A stretch of DNA of 64,000 nucleotides, from contig NC_014376.1 in the NCBI RefSeq assembly GCF_000144625.1, positions 4,178,501 to 4,242,500 of the forward strand, written 5' to 3'. The DNA is from [Clostridium] saccharolyticum WM1. Lineage in GTDB: Bacteria > Bacillota > Clostridia > Lachnospirales > Lachnospiraceae. Both the position numbers and the translations under genes were made by a program. The stretch's first letter is position 1. Each line of letters opens with the position of its first letter. The notes below the pieces were generated by a model. That model saw only the letters and a list, made by a program, of their open reading frames with translations, did no database searches and was not told the origin of the DNA. Positions 35,540-44,770 of the stretch are shown here, in pieces.

Positions 35540-36589
35540 TCATTTGGACCTAGCGTAAGCCAGCATTAAATCAACCATCCTGCCATAGCTGTTGACCCCA
35601 TCGGACTGGCTGTTAAGCTTTAAATAAGTATCATTCATCCGGTTGGATACCTCGGCAGTTTTCCCCTCGTATTTCCCCCAGAATTCATTGTTGTGCCTTA
35701 AATCCTCCCATGCCTTTTCACTAAGCTGCCCGCAGATTTCCCAATAAGCTTCCTGATCCGCTTTTGCCAGGGCATTGGTGGCATAGATCCAGCCGGTGAG
35801 ATATCCGCTGTAGCGGAACCCTTCATTATCAGAGCCAATGCATGCCAGATAACCAATGAAATTAGCCTCATCCTCCCTCATGAATCCTCTTAAGTGAGAC
35901 AGCTCATGGCATACGGTATGGGGAATGTTGTAATCCGGCATGGACCGGTTATAAGTGGCCTCCACCGTAAAAGGGGAATACTGTCCGCAAAGCTGCTGGA
36001 CCGAAAAGAAGTAAGACCAAATGAGAGGCTTTGGCTGCGGGTAATAGCCTGCCAGCTCCGGATAAATCTCACCCAGCCCCTTCATGGCCTTCACGCTTTC
36101 CTTTCCCAGGCTTTTTCTGTCCGTTTCCCGAAGGATTCCTTCTCCGCACAACTGGTTAACGTCAGCCGTTAGCTGCTGGCAGAGGCTTTTTAACTCATCA
36201 AGGGAAGACTTCCTCACCTCCAGCCCGGAATAGCTGGAAAAGGGGTTCCGGTAATAGTTGATCCCGCAGTTAACCGTGAACAGCAAAAAAAGGCCGGTAA
36301 CAAGAAACACGGCTCTTATAAGAATCCTCTTTCCTTCCCTGTGGTGGATAAACACGTAACAGACGGCATATAAAACAAACAGAAAAGCGGCTGCTTCCAC
36401 AAGCGCAAAGGAAAAAATCCCTGTCCCCCTTCCCATGCTACCCACCATGACCCGGTAAACCCGTCTGGCATACCAGTCCCCGAATCCCGGAACCTTTCTT
36501 GCTAATATCTGAAGCAGCAATGAAACTGCAAACATAATCCCAGAAGCTGCTAAAAGACTTCTGTCAATATTCCGGCTTCTCCCTCCCAT
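35540..36589 (-). CDS. DUF3810 membrane protein with HExxH metalloprotease-like motif
   Basis: 349 residues. Three membrane helices at the N-terminus (~12-30, 55-80, 90-110), then an extracellular domain with HTVCHELSHLRGFMREDEAN near residue 225; the HELSH and downstream Glu are the pattern of zinc metalloproteases. DUF3810 is found in many Firmicutes and its substrate is unknown. GGGGGAG precedes the ATG. It lies 83 bases upstream of the branching enzyme on the same strand. Confidence 0.85.
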   Translation of the reverse strand: MGGRSRNIDRSLLAASGIMFAVSLLLQILARKVPGFGDWYARRVYRVMVGSMGRGTGIFSFALVEAAAFLFVLYAVCYVFIHHREGKRILIRAVFLVTGLFLLFTVNCGINYYRNPFSSYSGLEVRKSSLDELKSLCQQLTADVNQLCGEGILRETDRKSLGKESVKAMKGLGEIYPELAGYYPQPKPLIWSYFFSVQQLCGQYSPFTVEATYNRSMPDYNIPHTVCHELSHLRGFMREDEANFIGYLACIGSDNEGFRYSGYLTGWIYATNALAKADQEAYWEICGQLSEKAWEDLRHNNEFWGKYEGKTAEVSNRMNDTYLKLNSQSDGVNSYGRMVDLMLAYARSK

Positions 36590-36749
36590 GTTCCGGCTCC
36601 CCCTGGTGTATTTTTATGATCTGAATTCATAATACCATGGGTTTATGGACAATCCGTAGAGTATTTGTGAATATTTTCTTACCATTTTGTAAAACCCCTT
36701 GCGTTATATATCAATCTCATTTAAACTTTGTAAAGGAACCATCAGGAAG

Positions 36750-36853
36750 AAAGCACCTTGGGGGGATCCCGTTATGTCCGGAAGACGTGGACAAAATTAA
36801 GGAAGCACCCTGCGGGTATCCCGTTATGTCCGGAAAACGTGGACAAAATTAAG
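36750..36853 (+). repeat. 52-bp tandem duplication upstream of signal peptidase
   Basis: Two head-to-tail copies, 36750-36801 and 36802-36853, identical at 48 of 52 positions. Each holds CCCGTTATGTCCGGA followed by an ACGTGGACAAAATTAAGG end, and a small hairpin TGTCC / GGACA. In each copy one frame reads APxGxPVMSGxRGQN and stops. The second copy ends 18 bases before the signal peptidase start, so it forms the 5' leader. Confidence 0.8.
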
Positions 36854-36871
36854 GAAAAGAAGTGAAATCAT

Positions 36872-37438
36872 ATGAAAAGAGACGACAACATGCCAAAGGA
36901 ACGGGAATCGTTTAACTGGAGAGAAGAAATCATCAGTTGGATCAAGATCATCATTACTGCCGCTGTCATTGCATTTTTGCTCAATAATTTCATCATTGCC
37001 AACAGCAGAGTGCCAAGCGGGTCTATGGAACAGACCATTATGACAGGGGACCGGGTCATCGGCTCCAGGCTTTCCTATTATTTTGGCGATCCTGAGCGGG
37101 GAGATATAGTCATTTTTCATTTCCCTGATGATCCCACCGGAAAGACCTATTACGTCAAACGGGTCATCGGCCTTCCCGGCGACGTCATCGATATCCGGAA
37201 CGGAAAGGTTTACTTGAACAATTCTGAAACGCCTCTACAAGAGCCTTATCTTCCGGAGGCAATGGATCCGGAACCTGACGCTCATTACGAAGTGCCGGAA
37301 AACTGTTACTTCATGCTTGGAGACAACCGGAATTTTTCCGCAGACGCAAGAAGATGGAAGCACAAATATGTGGAAAAAGACAAAATCATCGCAAAAGTCC
37401 TGTTCCGCTATTTCCCTTCCGTTAAAAAAATTGAATAA
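36872..37438 (+). CDS. lepB: signal peptidase I
   Basis: Membrane serine protease that removes signal peptides. 188 residues with one N-terminal membrane helix (~22-43), the box-B nucleophile in VPSGSMEQTI (Ser51), box-D Lys in YYVKRVIGLPGD (Lys96), and box E GDNRNFSADARRW, where the usual Ser of the DSR motif is Ala. Alternative ATG seven codons in (36890) is possible, but AAGGAAAAGAAG suits the first. Preceded by a 52-bp tandem duplication and followed by a strong terminator, so monocistronic. Confidence 0.93.
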   Translation: MKRDDNMPKERESFNWREEIISWIKIIITAAVIAFLLNNFIIANSRVPSGSMEQTIMTGDRVIGSRLSYYFGDPERGDIVIFHFPDDPTGKTYYVKRVIGLPGDVIDIRNGKVYLNNSETPLQEPYLPEAMDPEPDAHYEVPENCYFMLGDNRNFSADARRWKHKYVEKDKIIAKVLFRYFPSVKKIE

Positions 37439-37441
37439 TTG

Positions 37442-37483
37442 AAAAACGCAGGCCAGGAGCCATACTCCCTGCCTGCGTTTTTA
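37442..37483. terminator. terminator between convergent lepB and dehydrogenase genes
   Basis: AAAACGCAGGC pairs with GCCTGCGTTTTT around a 17-base loop, with A and T tracts at the two ends, so it can serve both convergent genes. Confidence 0.75.
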
Positions 37484-37492
37484 TATATCCTC

Positions 37493-38356
37493 TTACCACT
37501 GGTAATATTTGACCAGAGCCTGTGTTCCCTCGTCCCCATGGCCGGAGGCAGCCATGGACTCATACATGGAAAGCACGTGATCCAGCACGCCAAGGCATAT
37601 CCCTGCGTCTTTAGCCTCTCCTTGTGCAAGCTTCATGTCCTTGATAAAATGCTTGATGAAAAATCCGGGAGCAAAATCTCCGGAAAGGATCCTGGGAGCC
37701 ATAGCGTTTAACTGGGTACTTCCTGCTGCGCCGGTGGCAATGGAATCCACCATGACCCCAACGTCAAGCCCGTTGGCTTTTGCATAAACCATTGCTTCAC
37801 ATACCCCGGAAATGGCTCCTGCAATGGCTATCTGATTGCACATCTTGGTATGCTGGCCATTGCCGGCTTTCCCTTCATACTGAATGGACTTTCCCATTGC
37901 CTCAAAAACGGGAAGGCAACGATCAAAGGCCTCCCGTTCTCCTCCTGCCAGTATGGTAAGGGTCCCTTCCCTTGCCCCGGTATCTCCGCCTGTCACAGGG
38001 GCATCCAATGCCGTCAGCCCGGACTTCCCGGCCTCTTGGCTGATCCGCACCGCAAGCTTTGGACTGGTGGTTGTCATGTCAATCAGGCAGGTTCCAGGGT
38101 CAGCGTTTGCGATGATTCCATTTTCTCCGAAGTACACCTCTTCCACATCTTCCGGATACCCTACGATGGTGATGACCGCATCCCTGCCTTTGGAGCAGGC
38201 CCTTACATCCTCACACCATATGGCTCCCTCTGAAATAACATCCTCTGCCTTGCTTCTTGTTCTGGTATATACTGCCACCTCAAAGCCGGCCTTCATTAAA
38301 TTGCGTACCATGGATTTTCCCATAATCCCAATACCGATAAATCCGATCTTTTTCAT
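37493..38356 (-). CDS. NAD(P)-dependent beta-hydroxyacid dehydrogenase (GarR/HIBADH family)
   Basis: 287 residues from ATG 38356 (AAGGGG upstream). N-terminal Rossmann fold with GFIGIGIMGKSMVRNL, substrate-binding signature DAPVTGGDTGAREGTLTIL near residue 115, and the catalytic Lys region GQHTKMCNQIAIAGAISG near 165. The family includes tartronate-semialdehyde reductase and 3-hydroxyisobutyrate dehydrogenase; which substrate is used cannot be decided. It follows rpiB by 24 bases on the same strand, suggesting joint expression in sugar-acid or pentose metabolism. Confidence 0.9.
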   Translation of the reverse strand: MKKIGFIGIGIMGKSMVRNLMKAGFEVAVYTRTRSKAEDVISEGAIWCEDVRACSKGRDAVITIVGYPEDVEEVYFGENGIIANADPGTCLIDMTTTSPKLAVRISQEAGKSGLTALDAPVTGGDTGAREGTLTILAGGEREAFDRCLPVFEAMGKSIQYEGKAGNGQHTKMCNQIAIAGAISGVCEAMVYAKANGLDVGVMVDSIATGAAGSTQLNAMAPRILSGDFAPGFFIKHFIKDMKLAQGEAKDAGICLGVLDHVLSMYESMAASGHGDEGTQALVKYYQW

Positions 38357-38380
38357 ATGTTTTACCCCTTCCCCCAATTT

Positions 38381-38824
38381 TTACGATCTATTTTCAATAT
38401 CCATTACCATATCTACCCGGCGCTGGTGTCTTCCGCCTTCGTATTTTGCATCCAGCCATTCTTCTGTGATCATCTTTGCCATTTCCAGGCCAATGACCCT
38501 GGCACCAAAGCAAAGAACATTGGAATCATTGTGCATTCTGGAAAGCTTTGCCGTGTAAGGCTCGCTGCACACACATGCCCGGATTCCACGGACCTTGTTG
38601 CAGGCAAGGGAGATTCCCACTCCTGTCCCGCAGACAGCGATTCCCAGATCAGCTTCCCCGTCCACAACGGCGCGCCCAACTCTTTCCCCATATTCCGGAT
38701 AATCACAGCTCTCCGTGGAATTGGTTCCAAAGTCGATTACCTCATATCCCTTGCTCTCTAAAAATTCCTTGATATAATTCTTCATTTCTATGGCCGTATG
38801 GTCATTTCCCATTGCAATCTTCAT
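38381..38824 (-). CDS. rpiB: ribose-5-phosphate isomerase B (RpiB/LacAB family)
   Basis: Interconverts ribose 5-phosphate and ribulose 5-phosphate. 147 residues from ATG 38824 (AGGAGAAC upstream; a longer in-frame ATG at 38884 lacks a site). Motifs: MKIAMGNDHTAIEMKNYIK at the N-terminus, GIAVCGTGVGISLACNKVRG with the active-site Cys, and ARL-type SRMHNDSNVLCFGARVIG. Allose 6-phosphate isomerase activity is possible in this family. Operon with the dehydrogenase gene. Confidence 0.93.
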   Translation of the reverse strand: MKIAMGNDHTAIEMKNYIKEFLESKGYEVIDFGTNSTESCDYPEYGERVGRAVVDGEADLGIAVCGTGVGISLACNKVRGIRACVCSEPYTAKLSRMHNDSNVLCFGARVIGLEMAKMITEEWLDAKYEGGRHQRRVDMVMDIENRS

Positions 38825-38913
38825 TGTTGTTCTCCTGTCATTTTGTCGTTGCCTGCCGAACATGAAAACATGCAATGCAGGCATATTCCTGGGGTTTAAT
38901 GCTTGTGCAAAAT

Positions 38914-38948
38914 ATATCCGGCATTTAACATATCATAAATGCCGGATT
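38914..38948. terminator. hairpin terminator between aroC and rpiB
   Basis: ATCCGGCATTTA pairs with TAAATGCCGGAT around an 8-base loop; on the minus strand it lies just past the aroC stop, and is followed by ATATTTTG. Confidence 0.7.
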
Positions 38949-38951
38949 TTA

Positions 38952-40091
38952 TCAAGTTTCTGAACCTTCCCTGCCGTTCCTTGCCCCCTGGCTGCCGTAA
39001 AATTCCAGAATCTTATCCATTCTGGAAGCCATATTGGCAAGGAGTAAATCTGCGGTAGTGAGGGCCGCCATGGCTTCCACCACCACCACTGCACGGGGAA
39101 CCACAATAGGGTCATGGCGGCCCTTGATCCGGATCTCTGTTTCCTCTCCCCGGCGGGTTACGGTTTTCTGAGGCTGAGCCACAGACGGTGTTGGTTTAAA
39201 TGCGGCACGAAGGACTACCTGGGAACCATCGCTGATTCCTCCAAGAATCCCTCCTGCATGGTTGGCGGTCTTTTCCACGCTCTTATGGATTCCTTTGCAA
39301 AAACCGTCGTTGTTCTGGGAGCCCAGAGCGCGGGCGGCCATAAAGCCATCCCCGATTTCAAAGCCTTTGACTGCCCCGATAGACAGGACCGCCTTTGCAA
39401 GAGCCGCATCGTATTTATCAAATACCGGGTCTCCGATGCCGGCCGGTACTCCGTCAATGATACATTCCACCACACCTCCCACAGAGTCCAGTTTCTCCAT
39501 CATCTCTTCTAAGTATTCTTCAGCCAGAGCAGCCGTTTCCTGATCCGGCATGAAAAGGCGGTTTTTCTCACGCTCTTTGATATTAAAATGCTCCTGCTTT
39601 GCCTCATAGGGACCAACGGATCTGGTGTAAGCGGTTACGGTAATCCCCAGGCTTTTTAAAAAGCAGGCGGCGACAGCACCGGCTGCCACTCTTCCGATGG
39701 TCTCCCTTCCGGAGGAACGGCCGCCGCCCCGGTAATCCCTGATCCCGTACTTTTCATCAAAGGTAAAATCTGCATGGCCCGGACGATAGACCTCCATGAT
39801 ATTTCCGTAATCATGGGAACGCTGGTCCGTGTTCCATACGACCATGGAAATGGGAGTTCCTGTTGTCATCCCCTCAAATACCCCGGACAGGATCTCCACC
39901 TGATCGGCTTCCTGTCGCTTAGTCGTAAATTTGCTCTGCCCCGGCTTTCTCCTGTCCAGATATACCTGAATATCCGCCTCCTCCAGTTTCAGCCCCGCCG
40001 GACAGCCGTCTACTACTACGCCGATGGCCTTTCCGTGAGATTCCCCCCAGGTTGTCACCTTCCATATAGTTCCCAGTGTTGAGCCTGCCAT
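38952..40091 (-). CDS. aroC: chorismate synthase
   Basis: Last step of the shikimate pathway, EPSP to chorismate, needing reduced FMN. 379 residues from ATG 40091 (AAAGGAG upstream). Signatures: TTWGESHGKAIGVVVDG at the N-terminus, RGGGRSSGRETIGRVAAGA in the middle, and KGRHDPIVVPRAVVVVEAMA near the C-terminus. Length normal. Convergent context: lactonase-like gene 88 bases upstream on the same strand, terminator downstream. No other aro genes are adjacent. Confidence 0.96.
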   Translation of the reverse strand: MAGSTLGTIWKVTTWGESHGKAIGVVVDGCPAGLKLEEADIQVYLDRRKPGQSKFTTKRQEADQVEILSGVFEGMTTGTPISMVVWNTDQRSHDYGNIMEVYRPGHADFTFDEKYGIRDYRGGGRSSGRETIGRVAAGAVAACFLKSLGITVTAYTRSVGPYEAKQEHFNIKEREKNRLFMPDQETAALAEEYLEEMMEKLDSVGGVVECIIDGVPAGIGDPVFDKYDAALAKAVLSIGAVKGFEIGDGFMAARALGSQNNDGFCKGIHKSVEKTANHAGGILGGISDGSQVVLRAAFKPTPSVAQPQKTVTRRGEETEIRIKGRHDPIVVPRAVVVVEAMAALTTADLLLANMASRMDKILEFYGSQGARNGREGSET

Positions 40092-40179
40092 GTATGTTTC
40101 TCCTTTCCTGTCGCCTCCCTCACTTACCGGGCAGAGCCCGCCTCGCATACCCGGGTGTAAGGGCATATCTGCAAGGTAT

Positions 40180-41235
40180 TTACTTTCCTACTTTCACGAT
40201 CACGCAGCTGTTGGGCTCATTGACCCTGATTTCCTTGCCGTTCATCACAAGCAGCCCTTTTACATAATCAATGGTGAAAAATGTGATGCTGCCTGTATCA
40301 TGGTTAATGGAAGCGATATGCTTGTCATCCGGGAAAATGCAGATATCCTTAGGATAACCGCCGCTTATGGGAAGACAGCATATAGCCTCTAAAAGCCCGG
40401 TATCCTTGTCCCTCACGTAAACGGAAACAGAGTTATCCCCTGCATTGCCGCAGTATAAATACCCTTCATCATTGGACAGGCGCATGGAACATGCCGAAGT
40501 AAGCTGGCTGTGCTTTGGGCCCACAGTGGAAATGGTCTGTATCTTCTCGATCTTCGGCTGTCGTTCTCCTGTTTCATAGGTGAACACATCGATCACATTC
40601 TTTAACTCGGAAACAAGGTAGAAAAACCTTCCGTCGGAACTGAAACGGAAGCATTTGGGAGCGGATTCCAGATCACAGTGCAGGGCATCCACCAGGATCA
40701 TTTCCTCGTCCTTTTCATTAAAACGATAGATTTTGATCTGGTCAATTCCTAAATCCGCCACCATAATAAACTTCCCGTCAGGGGTTCTCCTGGAACAGCT
40801 GACATGAGGGCGGAAGTTTCTCTCCGCCACGCTGCCAAGGCCCTTGTGGAACACTCCTGTCACGATTTCCCCAACGGAGCCATCCTGATTCAGACGCAGC
40901 ACCGTGGATTTGCCATCGTGGTATCCTGATACAAAGATATACTTATCTTCCGCATCCGTAGAAAGATGACAGCCTCTCATTCCTTTTATATTGGCTGAGT
41001 TAAGTCTTGTGATCGCCCCATTCTCATGAATGCGGAAGGACACGACTCCTTCATCTGCAATGGAGTACAGCGTCTTCCCGTCATTGGCTGCAATTACATA
41101 GGAGGAATTATCAACCTCCACCTCACATCTTGGGATAAAACGGCCCTTCTCCACATCCACATCGTATACGGTGATCCCCTTTGCCTGTCCATTGTAGGAA
41201 TAAGAACCTACATAAGCCATATACTTGCCTTTCAT
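40180..41235 (-). CDS. lactonase-family seven-bladed beta-propeller (6-phosphogluconolactonase-like)
   Basis: 351 residues from ATG 41235 (AGGAGG nine bases upstream). Repeated blade strands such as KYMAYVGSYSYNGQAKGITV, RGCHLSTDAEDKYIFVSGY, RPHVSCSRRTPDGKFIMVAD and YLYCGNAGDNSVSVYVRD fit the Pgl/YbhE lactonase family. Cytoplasmic, no signal peptide. The family hydrolyses 6-phosphogluconolactone, but several members have other roles; this assignment is at family level only. Confidence 0.85.
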   Translation of the reverse strand: MKGKYMAYVGSYSYNGQAKGITVYDVDVEKGRFIPRCEVEVDNSSYVIAANDGKTLYSIADEGVVSFRIHENGAITRLNSANIKGMRGCHLSTDAEDKYIFVSGYHDGKSTVLRLNQDGSVGEIVTGVFHKGLGSVAERNFRPHVSCSRRTPDGKFIMVADLGIDQIKIYRFNEKDEEMILVDALHCDLESAPKCFRFSSDGRFFYLVSELKNVIDVFTYETGERQPKIEKIQTISTVGPKHSQLTSACSMRLSNDEGYLYCGNAGDNSVSVYVRDKDTGLLEAICCLPISGGYPKDICIFPDDKHIASINHDTGSITFFTIDYVKGLLVMNGKEIRVNEPNSCVIVKVGK

Positions 41236-41407
41236 CAAACATTTCCTCCTGATATCTTCCTTGGCATTATTTCAAAAACAGACGTTTCCTGCTTAAGAAA
41301 ACCAGCCGTTCGACGAGCCGTCAGGCGAATCGAACTTCCTTGCATAACGTAAAACTATCATATCATAAAATTCCCCGTTTGTTAAGGAAAAACTTCCTTA
41401 AAAACTA

Positions 41408-41435
41408 TTGACATACAATGAAAAAACAGTATAAT
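41408..41435 (+). promoter_or_regulatory. near-consensus sigma-A promoter of the polyamine operon
   Basis: TTGACA at 41408-41413 and TATAAT at 41430-41435 with a 16-base spacer, both boxes perfect. The start of transcription would be near 41442, giving a ~95-base leader. In the 41236-41537 gap I see only this and the palindrome just downstream. Confidence 0.75.
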
Positions 41436-41459
41436 GTATCTTGCTGCCTGTTTATCATT

Positions 41460-41474
41460 ACTAAACTTTTTAGT
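41460..41474. promoter_or_regulatory. palindromic operator candidate in the pot leader
   Basis: ACTAAA-CTT-TTTAGT, a perfect inverted repeat, about 20 bases after the predicted start. A looser related sequence (GTTAGTATAGGTAAACTTT, 41489-41507) follows. It is a plausible binding site for the XRE-cupin regulator encoded next. Confidence 0.5.
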
Positions 41475-41537
41475 TATATTTATCATCAGTTAGTATAGGT
41501 AAACTTTCAGATTATTAAAAACAAAAAGGAGGAGCAT

Positions 41538-42071
41538 ATGGATATCGGTGCAAAACTAAAAGAGCTTCGGGTCTTAAAGGGACTTACCCAGGAAGAGCTG
41601 GCTGACCGCGCAGAGCTGTCAAAGGGGTTTATCTCCCAGCTGGAAAGGGACTTGACCTCCCCCTCCATTGCTACCCTTTTGGATATATTGCAATGTCTTG
41701 GAACCTCAGTGGGCGAGTTCTTCAATGAAAGCCCGGAGGAACAGATCGTATTCGGAAAATCCGATTATTTTGAAAAGCATGATGCAGAGCTTAAGAATGC
41801 AATCAAATGGATCATTCCCAATGCACAGAAAAACATGATGGAGCCGATCCTTCTCACCCTGGAGGCCGGCGGAGAGACCTATCCGGATAATCCCCATGAA
41901 GGTGAGGAATTCGGCTATGTGCTACAGGGTAATATTTCCATTCATATTGGGAACAAAACATACAAAGCAAAAAAAGGGGAGTCCTTTTACTTTGTATCTG
42001 ACAAAAAACATTACTTAAGCAGCAAGGCCGGCGCTGCCCTTATCTGGGTCAGTTCCCCGCCGAGCTTTTAA
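41538..42071 (+). CDS. XRE-family regulator with cupin domain (PuuR-like)
   Basis: 177 residues. N-terminal helix-turn-helix (IGAKLKELRVLKGLTQEELA; LSKGFISQLERDLTSPSIAT) and C-terminal cupin (GEEFGYVLQGNISIHIGNKT; KGESFYFVSDKKHYL). First gene of the polyamine operon, 17 bases before potA. Regulators of this layout often sense polyamines or their products and control the transporter. AAGGAGGAG precedes the ATG. Confidence 0.92.
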   Translation: MDIGAKLKELRVLKGLTQEELADRAELSKGFISQLERDLTSPSIATLLDILQCLGTSVGEFFNESPEEQIVFGKSDYFEKHDAELKNAIKWIIPNAQKNMMEPILLTLEAGGETYPDNPHEGEEFGYVLQGNISIHIGNKTYKAKKGESFYFVSDKKHYLSSKAGAALIWVSSPPSF

Positions 42072-42088
42072 CAGGAGGATAAAGGGTT

Positions 42089-43165
42089 ATGGGTCAGCCA
42101 TTAATTGATTTGCGGAATATTACAAAAAGCTTTGACGGTACCATGGTACTGGATGATTTAAACCTCTCCGTAAAGGAGAACGCATTTGTTACCCTGTTAG
42201 GACCCAGCGGATGCGGCAAAACCACAACCCTTCGGATTATCGGAGGCTTTGAAGGCCCTGATCAGGGAAAGGTGATTTTTGACGGGCAGGATATTACCAA
42301 TCTTCCCCCCAACAAGCGGCAGCTTAACACGGTATTCCAGAAATATGCTTTGTTTAACCACATGTCCATTGCTGATAACATTGCATTCGGACTAAAAATT
42401 AAAAATAAGCCAAAAGCTTATATACAGGATAAGATCAAATATGCCTTAAAACTGGTAAATTTAGACGGCTATGAAAACCGCTCCGTAAGCTCCTTAAGCG
42501 GCGGCCAGCAGCAGCGGATCGCCATTGCCAGGGCAATCGTAAACGAGCCAAGGGTTCTTCTCCTTGACGAGCCTTTGGGAGCCTTGGACTTAAAGCTCCG
42601 CCAGGATATGCAGTATGAGCTGATCCGCCTGAAAAATGAACTGGGCATCACCTTCATCTACGTAACACATGACCAGGAGGAAGCCTTGACAATGTCCGAT
42701 ACCATCGTGGTTATGAATCAGGGGTATATCCAGCAGATGGGTTCTCCGGAAAGCATCTACAATGAACCGGAAAATGCCTTTGTGGCTGACTTTATCGGAG
42801 AAAGCAACATTGTGCCCGGAGTTATGGTACGGGATGAGCTGGTGGAAATCTTTAACGCCAAATTTGTCTGTGTGGATAAGGGGTTTGGAATCAATACCCC
42901 GGTGGACGTGGTCATACGCCCGGAGGACATCGACCTGGTGGCTCCTGAAGAAGGCACGCTGACCGGGGTTGTAACCCATCTGATCTTTAAAGGCGTACAC
43001 TATGAAATGGAAGTGACCTCGCCTGACGGCTTTGAATGGCTGGTGCACAGCACGGATCTGTTCCCGGTGGGACAAAAAGTGGGCATCCATGTGGACCCAT
43101 TTGATATCCAGATCATGAACAAACCTGCTTCTGAGGATGAGGAGGCTGTGGGGATCAATGAGTAA
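42089..43165 (+). CDS. potA: spermidine/putrescine ABC transporter ATP-binding protein
   Basis: 358 residues. Walker [19 protein letters not shown] (~residue 40), Q-loop [13 protein letters not shown], signature [17 protein letters not shown], Walker [17 protein letters not shown] and switch His in [10 protein letters not shown], then the C-terminal TOBE domain with [11 protein letters not shown]. It powers the PotB/PotC channel. AGGAGG precedes the ATG; it overlaps potB by eight bases. Confidence 0.96.
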   Translation: MGQPLIDLRNITKSFDGTMVLDDLNLSVKENAFVTLLGPSGCGKTTTLRIIGGFEGPDQGKVIFDGQDITNLPPNKRQLNTVFQKYALFNHMSIADNIAFGLKIKNKPKAYIQDKIKYALKLVNLDGYENRSVSSLSGGQQQRIAIARAIVNEPRVLLLDEPLGALDLKLRQDMQYELIRLKNELGITFIYVTHDQEEALTMSDTIVVMNQGYIQQMGSPESIYNEPENAFVADFIGESNIVPGVMVRDELVEIFNAKFVCVDKGFGINTPVDVVIRPEDIDLVAPEEGTLTGVVTHLIFKGVHYEMEVTSPDGFEWLVHSTDLFPVGQKVGIHVDPFDIQIMNKPASEDEEAVGINE

Positions 43166-43970
43166 AAAATTATTATCCGGCCCATATATTTTGTGGATGA
43201 TCGGCTTCATCCTGATCCCCCTGGCGCTGATTGTGTTTTACGGGCTCACAGACCGGTCAGGGGCCTTTACCCTGGCAAATATCCTGTCCGTAACAACATC
43301 GGAACATGCAAAGGCCCTTTGGCTTTCCATGGGACTCTCCCTGATCAGCACCATCCTCTGCCTGATCCTAGCCTATCCGCTGGCCATGGTGCTTCGATCC
43401 AGGGGCATGGGACAGGGCAGCTTTATTGTTTTTATTTTCATCCTTCCCATGTGGATGAATTTTCTTCTCCGGACCCTGGCATGGCAGACTTTGCTGGAAA
43501 AGAACGGCGTCATAAACGGCCTGCTGAACGCCCTCCATTTACCCGGCCAGAATCTGATCAATACACCGGGAGCCATTATCCTTGGCATGGTTTACAACTT
43601 TTTGCCGTTTATGGTCCTTCCGATTTATAATGTACTGATGAAAATTGATGACAATGTGATAAACGCCGCCAGGGACTTAGGGGCCAACACGGCCCAGGTC
43701 CTGTTCCGTATCCTGCTTCCTTTAAGCATTCCAGGCATTGTTAGCGGAATTACCATGGTTTTTGTTCCGGCTCTTACCACCTTTGTCATCTCAAACCTTT
43801 TGGGAGGAAGCAAAATCCTTTTGATCGGCAATGTCATTGAACAGGAGTTTACCAAGGGAAGCAACTGGAATTTAGGCTCCGGCCTATCCCTTGTTCTCAT
43901 GGTTTTCATTCTGATCAGCATGGCGCTGATAGCCAAATACGATAAGAACGGGGAGGGAACGGCATTCTGA
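43158..43970 (+). CDS. potB: spermidine/putrescine ABC transporter permease
   Basis: 270 residues from ATG 43158, which overlaps the potA stop; GAGGAGG is inside the potA end. Six membrane helices and the EAA-type loop [20 protein letters not shown] near residue 165. Forms a heterodimeric channel with PotC. The stop TGA overlaps the potC ATG. Confidence 0.95.
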   Translation: MSKKLLSGPYILWMIGFILIPLALIVFYGLTDRSGAFTLANILSVTTSEHAKALWLSMGLSLISTILCLILAYPLAMVLRSRGMGQGSFIVFIFILPMWMNFLLRTLAWQTLLEKNGVINGLLNALHLPGQNLINTPGAIILGMVYNFLPFMVLPIYNVLMKIDDNVINAARDLGANTAQVLFRILLPLSIPGIVSGITMVFVPALTTFVISNLLGGSKILLIGNVIEQEFTKGSNWNLGSGLSLVLMVFILISMALIAKYDKNGEGTAF

Positions 43971-44758
43971 TGAACAAAAAGAGCTCTATCAAACGCTTGA
44001 TCCAGGATTTTTATCTGGTGATCATTATGGTATTTTTATACGCCCCCATTGCCACTATGACGGTGCTGTCCTTTAACAGTTCCAAATCCCGTACCCAGTG
44101 GGGCGGCTTTACCACCAGATGGTATGGGGAGCTGTTTTCCAGCAGTACCATTATGGCAGCCCTTTATAATACCCTGCTGATTGCATTCCTGTCATCTCTT
44201 ATTGCGGTCATCATCGGCACAGCGGCGGCCATTGCCATTAACAGCATGAACCGGATCCCACGGTCCCTTCTCATGGGTGTTACCAACATCCCCATGCTGA
44301 ACGCGGATATTGTTACCGGAATCTCCCTTATGCTGGCGTTTATTGCCTTTCGTATTTCCCTGGGCTTTCAGACCATACTGATTTCCCATATAACCTTTAA
44401 TATTCCTTATGTCATTTTAAGCGTCATGCCTAAGCTGAAGCAGACAGATAAAAGCACCTACGAAGCCGCCATGGATCTAGGCGCCACATCGGTCACCGCA
44501 TTTTTTAAGGTGGTATTCCCGGATATCCTGCCCGGCGTGCTTTCCGGCTTTCTCCTGGCGTTTACCATGTCTCTGGATGATTTTATCATCACCCACTTTA
44601 CCAGGGGTGCCGGCATTAATACCCTGTCCACCTTAATTTACAGCGAAGTGCGCCGGGGGATCAAGCCCTCCATGTACGCTTTATCAAACATCATCTTTCT
44701 AACAGTGCTGGTGCTGCTTCTTATCACCAACTTTGCACCAAAGCGTAAAAAACAATAG
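43970..44758 (+). CDS. potC: spermidine/putrescine ABC transporter permease
   Basis: 262 residues, six membrane helices, EAA-type loop TYEAAMDLGATSVTAFFKVV near residue 165, and the PotC-typical SLDDFIITHFTRG. Start overlaps the potB stop (TGATG). Followed by potD 12 bases later. Confidence 0.95.
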   Translation: MNKKSSIKRLIQDFYLVIIMVFLYAPIATMTVLSFNSSKSRTQWGGFTTRWYGELFSSSTIMAALYNTLLIAFLSSLIAVIIGTAAAIAINSMNRIPRSLLMGVTNIPMLNADIVTGISLMLAFIAFRISLGFQTILISHITFNIPYVILSVMPKLKQTDKSTYEAAMDLGATSVTAFFKVVFPDILPGVLSGFLLAFTMSLDDFIITHFTRGAGINTLSTLIYSEVRRGIKPSMYALSNIIFLTVLVLLLITNFAPKRKKQ

Positions 44759-44770
44759 GAGAACACTCAC

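Noticed and set aside
37884..38558. 224-codon plus-strand frame
   Set aside because: Antisense to the dehydrogenase and rpiB genes, both of which have clear family motifs and ribosome sites.
41280..41345. Short G/C-rich stretch with GTTCGA and TCGAAC that looked tRNA-like
   Set aside because: No acceptor stem, anticodon arm or TpsiC geometry can be drawn; it is a small inverted repeat only.
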